NCBI RefSeq assembly: GCF_963678635.1 | Contig: NC_087065.1 | Location: 30,756,252 to 30,820,251, forward strand | Reading direction: 5' to 3' | DNA length: 64,000 bases | From: Symsagittifera roscoffensis | Taxonomy: Eukaryota; Xenacoelomorpha; Acoela; Convolutidae | Part shown: positions 13,894 through 21,506 of the stretch, piece after piece | Layout of the letters: each line of letters starts with the position of its first letter | Numbering within the stretch: position 1 is the stretch's first letter | Position numbers and translations under genes: made by a program | The notes under the pieces: model-generated | The model's input: the letters and a program-made list of their open reading frames with translations, nothing else | Database searches by the model: none | Told to the model about the DNA's origin: nothing

Positions 13894-14541
13894 TTATTTC
13901 CTCAAACGCAAGTTTACGCGTGTCTCATGTCTTCCCCTTGCTGTGTTTCTACTGTGCTGGTGGCATCTCCAGGCTGCTGTGGAGTATCTGCTGATCCCGC
14001 TGCACGCTGCATTCTTGTGACTCATCGTGTTGCAGCTATCCTCTGCGCACTGCACTCCTGTGCTGGCGCACAGCTTGATGCAGCACCTGCTGCGTGACTC
14101 CGTTCTAGCGCTCCGGACGGTAGGCATGGGGGCTCTCTCTGTTCCCTCGCTCCGACGGCTCTCCCTGTAGGCGTTGTAGCTCCAAAGTTCGGTGCAGCCT
14201 CTTCTCTGCCCACTGCATTGCAACTGTTTGTGGCACAACACATGACAACCCCCTTCTCGGCACTCCAAGGGAATTGTGCCCGTCTTCACTGTGCGATCGC
14301 ATTCCTCGCACACTGGTCCCGGGTTGGCCTCCACATCGCCAGCTTTTAAAAGCTCACAGAGTTCATGCGCTGGCACCATCCGTGACCCGGTGTTGTTGTT
14401 GTTGTTTCGGTTCGCAGGAGGCAAATGACTCTCCATGACTGCGTTCGTTTTGCCAAAGTGTTTGATGGAAAGGGTTGTTGCTTGTTGTTGTTTCTGCTTC
14501 TTCGACAAGGTAAGCAGCAAAGTTTCCGACAGCCGTTTCAT
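13894..14541 (-). CDS. 2A-like peptide plus PHD-like finger ORF, non-LTR retrotransposon fragment
   Basis: A 215-residue frame. Residues 1-60 are basic and rich in Gln and Asn. Residues 68-76 read GDVEANPGP, matching the DxExNPGP consensus of 2A ribosome-skipping peptides. Two Cys/His-rich modules follow: one starts CEECDRTVK and contains GGCHVLCH; the other contains CIKLC, CSGISRYS and WRCHQH, the layout of PHD/RING-like fingers. This 2A-plus-PHD order is known from the N-termini of CR1/L2-type non-LTR retrotransposons in invertebrates. The expected endonuclease and reverse transcriptase are absent: at about 13937 the frame passes straight into satellite A, which encodes its last residues (HETRVNLRLRK). 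It is therefore truncated at its 3' side, unusual for LINE insertions, which normally lose the 5' end. Alternatively it belongs to the neighbouring polymerase element. The start at 14541 is uncertain. Confidence 0.7.
   Translation of the reverse strand: MKRLSETLLLTLSKKQKQQQATTLSIKHFGKTNAVMESHLPPANRNNNNNTGSRMVPAHELCELLKAGDVEANPGPVCEECDRTVKTGTIPLECREGGCHVLCHKQLQCSGQRRGCTELWSYNAYRESRRSEGTERAPMPTVRSARTESRSRCCIKLCASTGVQCAEDSCNTMSHKNAACSGISRYSTAAWRCHQHSRNTARGRHETRVNLRLRK
14314..14340 (-). other. 2A-like ribosome-skipping motif
   Basis: Nine codons encode GDVEANPGP, preceded by LCELLKA. Skipping would occur between the final Gly and Pro, releasing the N-terminal segment from the finger domains. The motif is seen directly; activity is inferred from the consensus. 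Confidence 0.8.
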
Positions 14542-14710
14542 TATCCTCCTCCTCCTCGACTGCTGCTTCTACATCATTAGAATCTGTTCGGAGTTTTTGT
14601 TTCCAACGAAAATGAACCCAGTCAAAAGTAGAGCAACGAAGCGCTGTTGATTCAGTCAGGAGTATGGTTGTTAGAAAAATCAAAACCTTTTTCAAACCAA
14701 TACAATTCAT
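14363..14710 (-). CDS. Overlapping ORF with hydrophobic N-terminus
   Basis: A 115-residue frame overlapping the 5' part of the 2A ORF in another frame. It begins MNCIGLKKVLIFLTTILL, which looks like a signal peptide or membrane anchor, and continues with an acidic stretch (VEEEEDNE). It may be the true N-terminus of the 2A protein, now separated by a frameshift, or a chance frame. Some 2A-bearing proteins do carry signal-like N-termini. Low confidence. Confidence 0.3.
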   Translation of the reverse strand: MNCIGLKKVLIFLTTILLTESTALRCSTFDWVHFRWKQKLRTDSNDVEAAVEEEEDNETAVGNFAAYLVEEAETTTSNNPFHQTLWQNERSHGESFASCEPKQQQQHRVTDGASA

Positions 14711-14980
14711 CTTGTTTAAATGAGATCTCGCGAAAAATTTGGTTCATATGAAGATTAGTTTCTCCGCAGCAAAACCACCTGACACTATTATAACAACAAC
14801 CAGCCTTGTTTGTAATTTTCAATGTAATGCTGTTGAGCAAATGGAATGCATTCATGATTCTTTTGTGCATAAACTTCCAAAAAAGACTTTGTAAACTGAA
14901 ACAATTAGCGTGAGCAGTATCTTAATGGAATATATCTCCCCGATTCTAGACAAAAACACGTTTATCGCTTGTTACTGTTG

Positions 14981-17900
14981 TTACTTTTCGCAAAATTGGT
15001 TTCGCAACCTGCCTGTGCGAATAGAACGTCGGATAGACGCATATGCAGATCTCAGCTCCTGAACTTCTTGTTTCACCAAGGCTAGAAACTTTTCGCAATC
15101 AATTCTTTTCTTTAACGCTCGATTTAGAGTTAGTCCTTTAATTTTTGTTAAATTATAATTAGTTAAGCTTTGCGTATTGAAGCCACTCAAACACTAAAAT
15201 TTAGGTCCCCCACTATAGATTTTGAAAATCTCAAAATTTTCCGGAATTTCGTCTGTCATGTCCCCCAAAGTGTTTCCTAATGGGATATCTCTGTTCTGTG
15301 TCCTTGTCGGCGACTCTGTTTCATCAAGGTACATAATGCTGTCTGTATCACAATACAGTGTATTTGTCATCTTTTTGACACGCTGCATGTACCCGTACAG
15401 GACAGTGCGCGAATGAGCCGTTGTAAATCCAGCTAGCACAACATTGGATTCTCGGGTAGAATATGCAGCATCATCAATATCTTTATATTGCAGATACATC
15501 GAGTCATTTGCCAGAAGGGTTGCATCTAACACTCTAGTGAAGTTCAAGTGAAATATTCAAAAACATCAGTGTAAGTCATGATTTATCGAGTTTTTGGCAA
15601 GTTTTCTCGCTTTCCAAGATATCCCCAAAAAAATCAAATGAATTTTCGAAATAAAACGGAGACCTTCATTGTAACTAATTTTGTCGGGATCCAACTTGAC
15701 GCCTTCCTTGAGTTCAAAACGCTGCAAAAAATCTGTTATACGAAGACACAATTTCCCTGGCTAGCAATCACATGTTTTTGGCCATCCACTTGCTTCAGTT
15801 TAACTTTCAAATACCGTTAGTGTATTCTTTGAAGAGATGGCTGTTCCGTTTTTCACGGTTCCATATCCACAGATCTACGACATCTAAAATCCGGTAGCCA
15901 TTCAATAACGAGTTCACCATTTACAAAGGTACCCCAAAAGGCTCTTTCGAGATGATTGTTTCCATGTCTGCATTCATGTTGCAACAGGTTCACGCAAATT
16001 GTTGTGGATTTTTTGTCGGCAGCAGATTCTTCGAGGCAGTTTCTACAAAGAGGGAAGAAAAGCTTCGAGGTATATTTGAAAGGGAGGACAGGTATCATAC
16101 GATTTTGCGGCGGCAAGACAGGACATTTAATCAGTCCAAATCAATCGTCTTCTAGCATTCTATCTTCAGCTAAACTTCTCGGATGACAGTAAATGGAGCC
16201 GTGGATTTTCAGTATAACTTTTCGATTGAACGTGTTCAGATCATGTTCAACTTCCGTCGTCGTCGTCATTTTCCCACCTGCCTCAGCGAAAACAGGTCTA
16301 ATTAAAATCTCCGATGGATGCCCAACGGGGTATGGACAGTTTGCGTTAAGGTAGGGATAAAGAGAACAAATGTCAGCGTAACGAAAGTGTTAACTTTTAT
16401 CTTGTTTCGTCCAGTGAAGGTAAAAATTTTCAGTCCTACCGCCCACAAATGCATCTCGTGCACTTAAAGCTGTGTTGTAAGCGCTTTTAGAAACATTAAA
16501 TTTCAGCAATTTTGAAGAGGAAAGCGTTGTGCTGTTGTCATTATTGTTATGTAGATCTGTTAGTAAGGTACGATAGTCACACTCCCAAATGTGCTCACAT
16601 GCCTCAACGATGAACTCGTACCCATCTGTTGTTTTGTACACGGTTTTCTACTTGATCTGCTTCTGTAAAGAAATTGAACGATCTTTATAAGAAGTTAGCC
16701 ACAATTCTTCCATTGTCATCCCAAGCTTTTTGTTGAAAAACTTAAAGTTTGGAAAACATTTTGGACATTCGTGATAATAGCAACCAAAAAATTTCATAGA
16801 AAGTTGCAAGATTCGGGGTCTTTTTCCGCTCTGACGACAAAGAGCTAAGACTAGACGAGCAATCTTCATGTTCATCAAGTTTTATCGTCATCCCTTCAAC
16901 TTTAAAATGACTTTTCGGTTACTGATATTAGTTTTGCCTGATTTGATAAAAAACAATTTTGTATTTACCTTTTTTGGATTTTTCGCTTTCTCTTGCTTTC
17001 TTGGGAAAAATTGTACTTTTGATTGGACTGCTGATAGTTGTGTCGTCATGCCACTTATAAAAATCTTCATTTTCTTTTTTTGTTTTTCATGCTTGATATC
17101 CCAAAAAGACATATGAGTGGAAATTGTCCGTCTTCAAAAGTGAATTGCTGACTGGTGCTCGGAAAACCAGGATGATTTTTCAGATCGTTTTGATGGACAA
17201 TAATTGCGTCCATTGAAAATGTAGGCTGATTACAATTATCACAGTCTTCAGAGTACCAGGAAGGCTGCAGACAGAAATTTTGTCCAAGATGGCATTCTTT
17301 TGATTCATGAAAGACATTAAATTTCTGTTGATCAAGTGCCACTCTGCAGGTAAGGTAATGAGGAAAATAACCTTTTTTAATCTCTGTCAGCTTACTTTTT
17401 TTGAGAACTTACGAAGGGCTATCGGGAAGAGTAGAAATGGATAAAAAATCAAATCCGCTTCCAAAGTTTGCAATGAGCCATTCACACTTTTTCACACATT
17501 CCACATCACCAAAAACGTACAAACAAAATTGTGATACACAATCATAACCCTTAAACACAAGTTCTTGATCACCACTCAGTGTTTTTGCGCATTACAAAAC
17601 AGCCTTATCATGATTGTTCTGGCCGCAACTTTGATCCGTTTCTATATCAAAACCCTGATTGCATTGTTTTTTACATCTTGCTCAGTATCTCGATCAATGT
17701 CCGGTAACGAGCTGCTTTCCTTGTCTGTTTTTGTTGTATTTTTTGCTGAATCTTGATGTTTTTTTACTTTTATTGTCGTAGTCGGTGTTTGGGCGTTTCC
17801 TCCTTATGGGTGGTTGAATGAAGCACTGATGCAAATGACTCTTACCATTGCCAAAGTACTGGGAGCAAATGACGCACCGCGTTTTTGAACATTTATGCGA

Positions 17901-18215
17901 AGACATTGACTACTTTGTGACACAGGCAGAACACGTAGGGCATTTTCTAAAACTTGCGCAATGTGAGGTGTGAGCATCCTTACAAAGTTGAGTTTTCAAT
18001 TTCATTCCACACGTAGTGCACGGAGCTATCCCTCCTACTTGATGAGAATCGAGGCGACCGCATCTTTTTTTACATTCAGCTTGTCTAAACAATACACATG
18101 AGGTGGCAGGGCATATTTGCTTAGACATTGTATAGGCTTTATGAAAAAGCATGACAGTAAAAACGAGCCCTGAAAAAAACTTTTCATTGTTGTTATAAGA
18201 TCCACATGGCCTCAT
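14981..18215 (-). pseudogene. Family-B (protein-primed type) DNA polymerase, decayed; element 1
   Basis: Read from 18215 downward, the fragments keep the order of a Polinton-type family-B polymerase. A Cys-rich N-terminal region (CPTCSAC, then CSKTRC and CFIQP) comes first. An exonuclease-region fragment follows (near 17450). Next are VGGRTENFYL near 16420, motif A with ADICSLYP near 16360, LPPQNRMIPVLPFKY with LFPLCRNC near 16100, a motif-B-like ISYNEGLRFISKIHL near 15690, intact motif C YCDTDSIMY at 15338-15355, and a C-terminal KIKGLTLN near 15140. In-frame stops interrupt it near 17907, 16643 and 15194, and the open segments change frame several times, so it is not functional as genomic DNA. 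A small intron is possible at 17344-17412. It is only distantly related to the polymerase at 34035-38377, so two lineages are present. The order of motifs is strong support; exact exon ends are not. Confidence 0.82.
17344..17412 (-). other. Candidate 69-bp GT-AG intron in polymerase 1
   Basis: On the minus strand GTAAGT at 17412 matches a 5' splice site, and a pyrimidine-rich stretch ends in CTGCAG at 17344. The coding-like segment upstream (CEWLIANFGSGFDFLS) would be joined towards the ALDQQKFNVF segment. Prediction by eye only. Confidence 0.4.
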
Positions 18216-18334
18216 CCAACTTGATTATACAACAGATCTATATGCTTTTGTTGACCTTCGTTAAAACACTTCAAGAAAGCAGCCATAAACTCTCGGTCGT
18301 ACAGAGATTTTGCATAGTTTTTGAGTGGAGCCAT
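18212..18334 (-). CDS. Small ORF upstream of polymerase 1 (40 aa)
   Basis: ATG at 18334 opens a 40-codon frame beginning MAPLKNYAKSLYDREFM and ending YNQVG. An in-frame stop lies just upstream, so the start is well defined. It ends at the 5' edge of the polymerase fragments and has the same orientation. It could be a displaced polymerase N-terminal segment or a tiny independent gene. No family recognised. Confidence 0.3.
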   Translation of the reverse strand: MAPLKNYAKSLYDREFMAAFLKCFNEGQQKHIDLLYNQVG

Positions 18335-18711
18335 TTTGATAGTTTTTCAAGATCTTCAAGTGTCCATTTTGCTCAATATTTTAGTGTAAAACTGTCTGTT
18401 AATTGTTTTCTGTCACTGTTTGTTTGATAAGACGCATCGTAGCGGCTGATTGGTTCTTTAGGGAGGATTTTTTTTCATTTTTCGAGCTCCATGAGCTGCT
18501 TCCAAGATGCGTTCGTGTCCAATGGCAAGTGCAGTGATTCGGCAGTTATTGTCGTCTGTCTCGATTATTCGTACGACTGCACATTTTTGCTGCAAAAAAG
18601 TGAGCAGATCGGGAATGGTGCGGTTATTTATACCTCTATTGTATTTACCCCCATTGCGGGAAGAGATACGGATAAAATATTGAACCGAATTATACTACAC
18701 AGTAGTTTTAT
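18335..18711. other. Intergenic stretch, no gene recognised
   Basis: A plus-strand frame at 18491-18748 is open, but it has no recognisable composition and overlaps the convergent minus ORF, so I do not call it. A TATTTATA-like stretch lies near 18625. Nothing else stands out. Confidence 0.4.
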
Positions 18712-18915
18712 TCAACCTAAGTTTTCCAAGTTTACTTGCAGCTCTTGAATCAGCGAAGACGGAACGTGCCCAAATATCAATTTGATTTTGTCTACCTGTG
18801 ATTCCAAATTGGAAAAGGTCACCTCGTAGACTCTGCTGACAGGTTGAAGCGCGCTTCTTCTCTGCGGTCTTCTAGAAACTGTATAAAAGTCCTGAGGGTT
18901 GAAAGAGGACCCCAT
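18712..18915 (-). CDS. Unrecognised small ORF (67 aa)
   Basis: It begins MGSSFNPQDFYTVSRRPQRR, a basic N-terminus, and ends with a likely helical segment (SSLIQELQVNLENLG). It lies in the same orientation as the polymerase, about 500 bp upstream. No family recognised. Its place in a same-strand series of small ORFs is the main reason to list it. Confidence 0.4.
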   Translation of the reverse strand: MGSSFNPQDFYTVSRRPQRRSALQPVSRVYEVTFSNLESQVDKIKLIFGHVPSSLIQELQVNLENLG

Positions 18916-19567
18916 GTTCTCGCAGTTGACGGCAAACGCGTCAGTTAATCAAATTTTGTGCGTTTGTGCCTGTGTGATTACATCAATATTCTTGAAACGC
19001 CACAAAAAGGTTGTTGCGGCTTTTTAAACTGTTCCCATTAAGATTTATAAATGATGTGTCTGAACAAAGTACTGTGGCTCGGAGGTTTCAGTGGAGGCAC
19101 GATTCTTCAGACGACGACTCTACTCACTTTGCGCAGGGTTCGAACCGGATGCTCTTCGTTTTTTTTTCTCACAAGGGTTGAGTCAACTGCGTAGAGCATT
19201 ACTTGTTCTCGACACTTGTTTGCTTTTGGAAAACTTGAGTTTTTAGCCAAAAAATTTGTCATTTGTTCGCAAATGATCACGTTTGATTCGATGCTTTGGG
19301 TTTTAGAAAATTTCTATCCAATTGTTGTATGGACAAAAAACCGTTGAATCTAAATTCTTATTAACAAATACTTGGGATGGTTAGTAAAAGTCAATTAATG
19401 AGTATCGTTCAAGTGGTAGTTTTTTACCTAACTAGTAAGTTTAAGAATAATAACACACTACATCGAATTGTACAAAAACAAACATCAACTGTTGTTTTAC
19501 TTGAGAGTTTTTTCCGTCACTTTTGATTGTCGACTGATGAAATGTATCTAAATATGATACGAAACCG
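18916..19567. other. Non-coding or unrecognised stretch of island 1
   Basis: No convincing open frame on either strand. It contains the palindrome GGTTCGAACC at 19137-19146, which resembles a tRNA B-box but has no supporting cloverleaf, followed by a T-run. It may be promoter or UTR for the small minus-strand ORFs. Confidence 0.4.
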
Positions 19568-19864
19568 CTATCTTTTGTACACCTCAGGGGCAGATTGGCG
19601 GGCGTTCAACATCTCCAGCTCAGCTAGGGCAACAAATACATAAGCCGTCAAACGGGTCATTTTGAAAAGTTGAAAGGTTTCTATTTTCTTGCTCACAAAT
19701 TCATGTTTTGCCAGCGTCAGTAGGCCTCTTCCGAGATCGTGCAAGAGCTTCAGTTTTGCCCTCATCATTACTCCACTGCTTGGATTAATATCCATCACTT
19801 CATGGAAGCCACTCTCCAACAACTCCAGCTCTTGATGAATTTTGGCTGCTACCACTGCGGTCAT
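19568..19864 (-). CDS. Unrecognised helical ORF (98 aa)
   Basis: It begins MTAVVAAKIHQELELLESGF and is predicted by eye to be mainly alpha-helical, with regular Leu/Glu spacing through most of its length; it ends APEVYKR. It is soluble-looking, with no membrane segment. It belongs to the minus-strand series of island 1. A small structural or DNA-associated protein of the element is possible, but no family is recognised. Confidence 0.5.
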   Translation of the reverse strand: MTAVVAAKIHQELELLESGFHEVMDINPSSGVMMRAKLKLLHDLGRGLLTLAKHEFVSKKIETFQLFKMTRLTAYVFVALAELEMLNARQSAPEVYKR

Positions 19865-20007
19865 TTTAACTCTCTAACAAGCAGCAGAATATTAAGTATC
19901 ATTCAATTGTTTGATTGAGCTTTCAATGAGAAAGACAGTCCGTCAAAATGGTCAATCAAAAAGATTAATTAACACTTCTGGTTTTTTTTAAACAAACTTT
20001 TAATAAT

Positions 20008-20241
20008 CTAATAAATAGAATCCACCAAAATAGCCCATAAATCAACAACAGACATATTTGAGGTCTGGAGGGCTTTTAAAAGTTTTCCTTTTTGCTTGGC
20101 TTTGTCAGTCAAGCCTGCTTCATTACAAAATCTTCTGTATTCTTTTACAACTCGTAGCAATAGCTGCCGCAAGTCGTTGAAATGGCCAGGATTCTGCACG
20201 ACTTCCGACACTGTCATAGTTGTTATTTTAGTAATAATCAT
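20008..20241 (-). CDS. Unrecognised small ORF (77 aa)
   Basis: It begins MIITKITTMTVSEVVQNPGH; the ATG at residue 9 (MTVSEVV) is an alternative start. A helical, basic middle (RQLLLRVVKEYRRFCNEAG) is followed by a short hydrophobic tail. It is spaced about 140 bp from the 98-residue ORF and oriented the same way, suggesting members of one element. No family recognised. Confidence 0.45.
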   Translation of the reverse strand: MIITKITTMTVSEVVQNPGHFNDLRQLLLRVVKEYRRFCNEAGLTDKAKQKGKLLKALQTSNMSVVDLWAILVDSIY

Positions 20242-20429
20242 TTTCTCAATTTAACAGAGAACTTTTTCCTTTTCTCCTTCCGTTAGTGAGTAGTAGTGCC
20301 AGAGATTTGTATCGCCTTTTTCGAGAGAATCAATAACCCTATGAACTATGAAAAAGTCTCTGGGATGCTTCTATCTGAAAAAACTGATTGTGTCTGCTGC
20401 TGGTGTGTGACAAGACTTGAACACAATTT

Positions 20430-20690
20430 TCAAAAAGTATCGGAAATTGTACAGAAAAAAAAGAAAACAATTGTTAATAGCAAACTCACTCCAGTTGATG
20501 TAGCTTGCTCAGTATTGCCCTCCTCCTCCTCCCTGGCGGCAACAACTACCACCGAGCTGTGATCACCATCTTCTTCTTCTTCGCTGTCTGTTTGATACGA
20601 ATGTTCTTCCTCCACCTCGCCATCAACCGCAATGGCATCAGGCCTGACGGTACTCGTTCTGACTTGATTCAAACACTGCTCACTGTTCAT
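20430..20690 (-). CDS. Acidic N-terminal exon or small ORF
   Basis: It begins MNSEQCLNQVRTSTVRPDAI and passes into strongly acidic runs (SEEEEDGDHSS, REEEEGN). The last residues are hydrophobic and overlap a likely 5' splice site on the minus strand (GGA followed by GTGAGT near 20489), so the true exon probably ends there and the hydrophobic tail is intronic. I could not place the acceptor. Function unknown. Confidence 0.4.
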   Translation of the reverse strand: MNSEQCLNQVRTSTVRPDAIAVDGEVEEEHSYQTDSEEEEDGDHSSVVVVAAREEEEGNTEQATSTGVSLLLTIVFFFFCTISDTF

Positions 20691-21073
20691 TTTGGCACTG
20701 GAAAAAAAAGACCACAGTGAACAATCAAAATTGAGAGCAAGATAGTTCAGCCGCTAGAAGTTATAAAAGAAGAGATTGCAGAAAAGATGATTTTCTTGAG
20801 CGTATGTTCAAAGCGTATCAATTGTCTTTAACCGAGCAGCCCGAAATACATCGAAACTTTTTTGAATTGCCAGACACTGCAGTAAGGTTAGCCGTTTTGC
20901 TAAATTTTTTTTGCCGTTTTGCTAAATTTGCGTTCTTTGGCGGCCCAGATATCATCCTCTGGAAAACTGTTATCTTCCTGAGACTGGTTGAAAACATATG
21001 TGTTGTCTACCGCTCTATCTTGGTTGACCTAATCCTTATTGTTGGTCTGAACTGCTGACGCCGCCGAATCGTA
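20691..21073. other. Unrecognised stretch between small ORFs
   Basis: A 20-base direct repeat (GCCGTTTTGCTAAATTT) occurs near 20890 and 20911. An open plus-strand frame at 20804-21058 has no recognisable features. No gene supported. Confidence 0.35.
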
Positions 21074-21396
21074 CTACAAAGGTTTCGATGATTGCTTGTT
21101 AATAAGACCTGCTAGCGTGCTCTCTAATTGACTTCGAAGCTCCAGGTCTCCATGCCCCAACGAAGCCTCATTGACTGAATCAGTCACAGCCGTCATTGCC
21201 GAAAACTCTTCGAGCGTAAGACTCATTTGATTGACTCGAAACCAATCTCCTGTTGAGTAATCTTAAATAGTTTCATGTAGAGATAGACATTGTAACCACA
21301 AGTTTTGATAGCAAATCGGACACATCGTCCATTACGACGCTCAAGATCCCACGAAGCGTCCACGTTTGATTTTTTAGAGTCGTCCACAACTGACAT
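21074..21396 (-). pseudogene. PC4-like ssDNA-binding protein candidate, one frameshift
   Basis: The first frame (ATG 21396, open to 21223) contains RCVRFAIKTCGYNVYLYMKLFKI. The second (21226 down to a stop at 21074) begins MSLTLEEFSAMTAV. Together they follow the beta-beta-beta then LTLEEF-helix pattern of the PC4/p15 coactivator C-terminal domain, which binds single-stranded DNA. A single-base change of frame near 21226 separates them. The frame is also open upstream of 21396 almost to the satellite B boundary, so the true start may be earlier. It is the most 5' gene of island 1. A PC4-like partner fits a self-replicating element with its own polymerase. The assignment is by pattern only. 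Confidence 0.42.
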
Positions 21397-21506
21397 TCTT
21401 ATACGTTTTGATCCGTACCCTGATGTAGTCTGTCGCTGCTGTTGCTTTAACTCAGTTTTTGAACAATAGCTAATACTAAACTTTGCTTCTTCTTCATTTT
21501 TCTTTT

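Larger units (their letters stand above)
1..13937. repeat. Satellite A: dyad-symmetric ~130-140 bp tandem repeat
   Basis: The whole stretch is built from related monomers of about 130-140 bp. Each has a palindromic core around CAGGGCCTGAAA, flanked by GCATAAACGTGC and its complement GCACGTTTATGC. A second, AT-rich dyad follows, bounded by forms of CTTCCCCCACCATA and its complement TATGGTGGGGGAAG. Because both halves are palindromic, similar peptide fragments (MHKRAFQ..., ...TFMH) can be read from either strand, for example at 4047 on plus and 4939 on minus. Monomer subtypes recur irregularly: the block containing TGGTTGGAGAAGACAGGAG appears near 222, 1516, 2328, 3347, 4160, 5521 and 7401. Small open frames here are repeat shadows, not genes. 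I see no unique gene in the array. Confidence 0.93.

Noticed and set aside
1-13937. Regularly spaced palindromic repeats resembling a CRISPR array
   Set aside because: The spacers are themselves repeats of each other, repeat length and spacing vary, there are no cas genes, and the context is eukaryotic satellite DNA.
19137-19146. GGTTCGAACC, an exact tRNA B-box match followed by a T-run
   Set aside because: The flanking bases do not form a T-stem, and no acceptor stem or D-arm can be built upstream.
20296-20562. Plus-strand 88-residue frame
   Set aside because: It overlaps the acidic minus-strand exon and its likely splice site, has low-complexity Lys and Ser/Thr runs, and no family signal.
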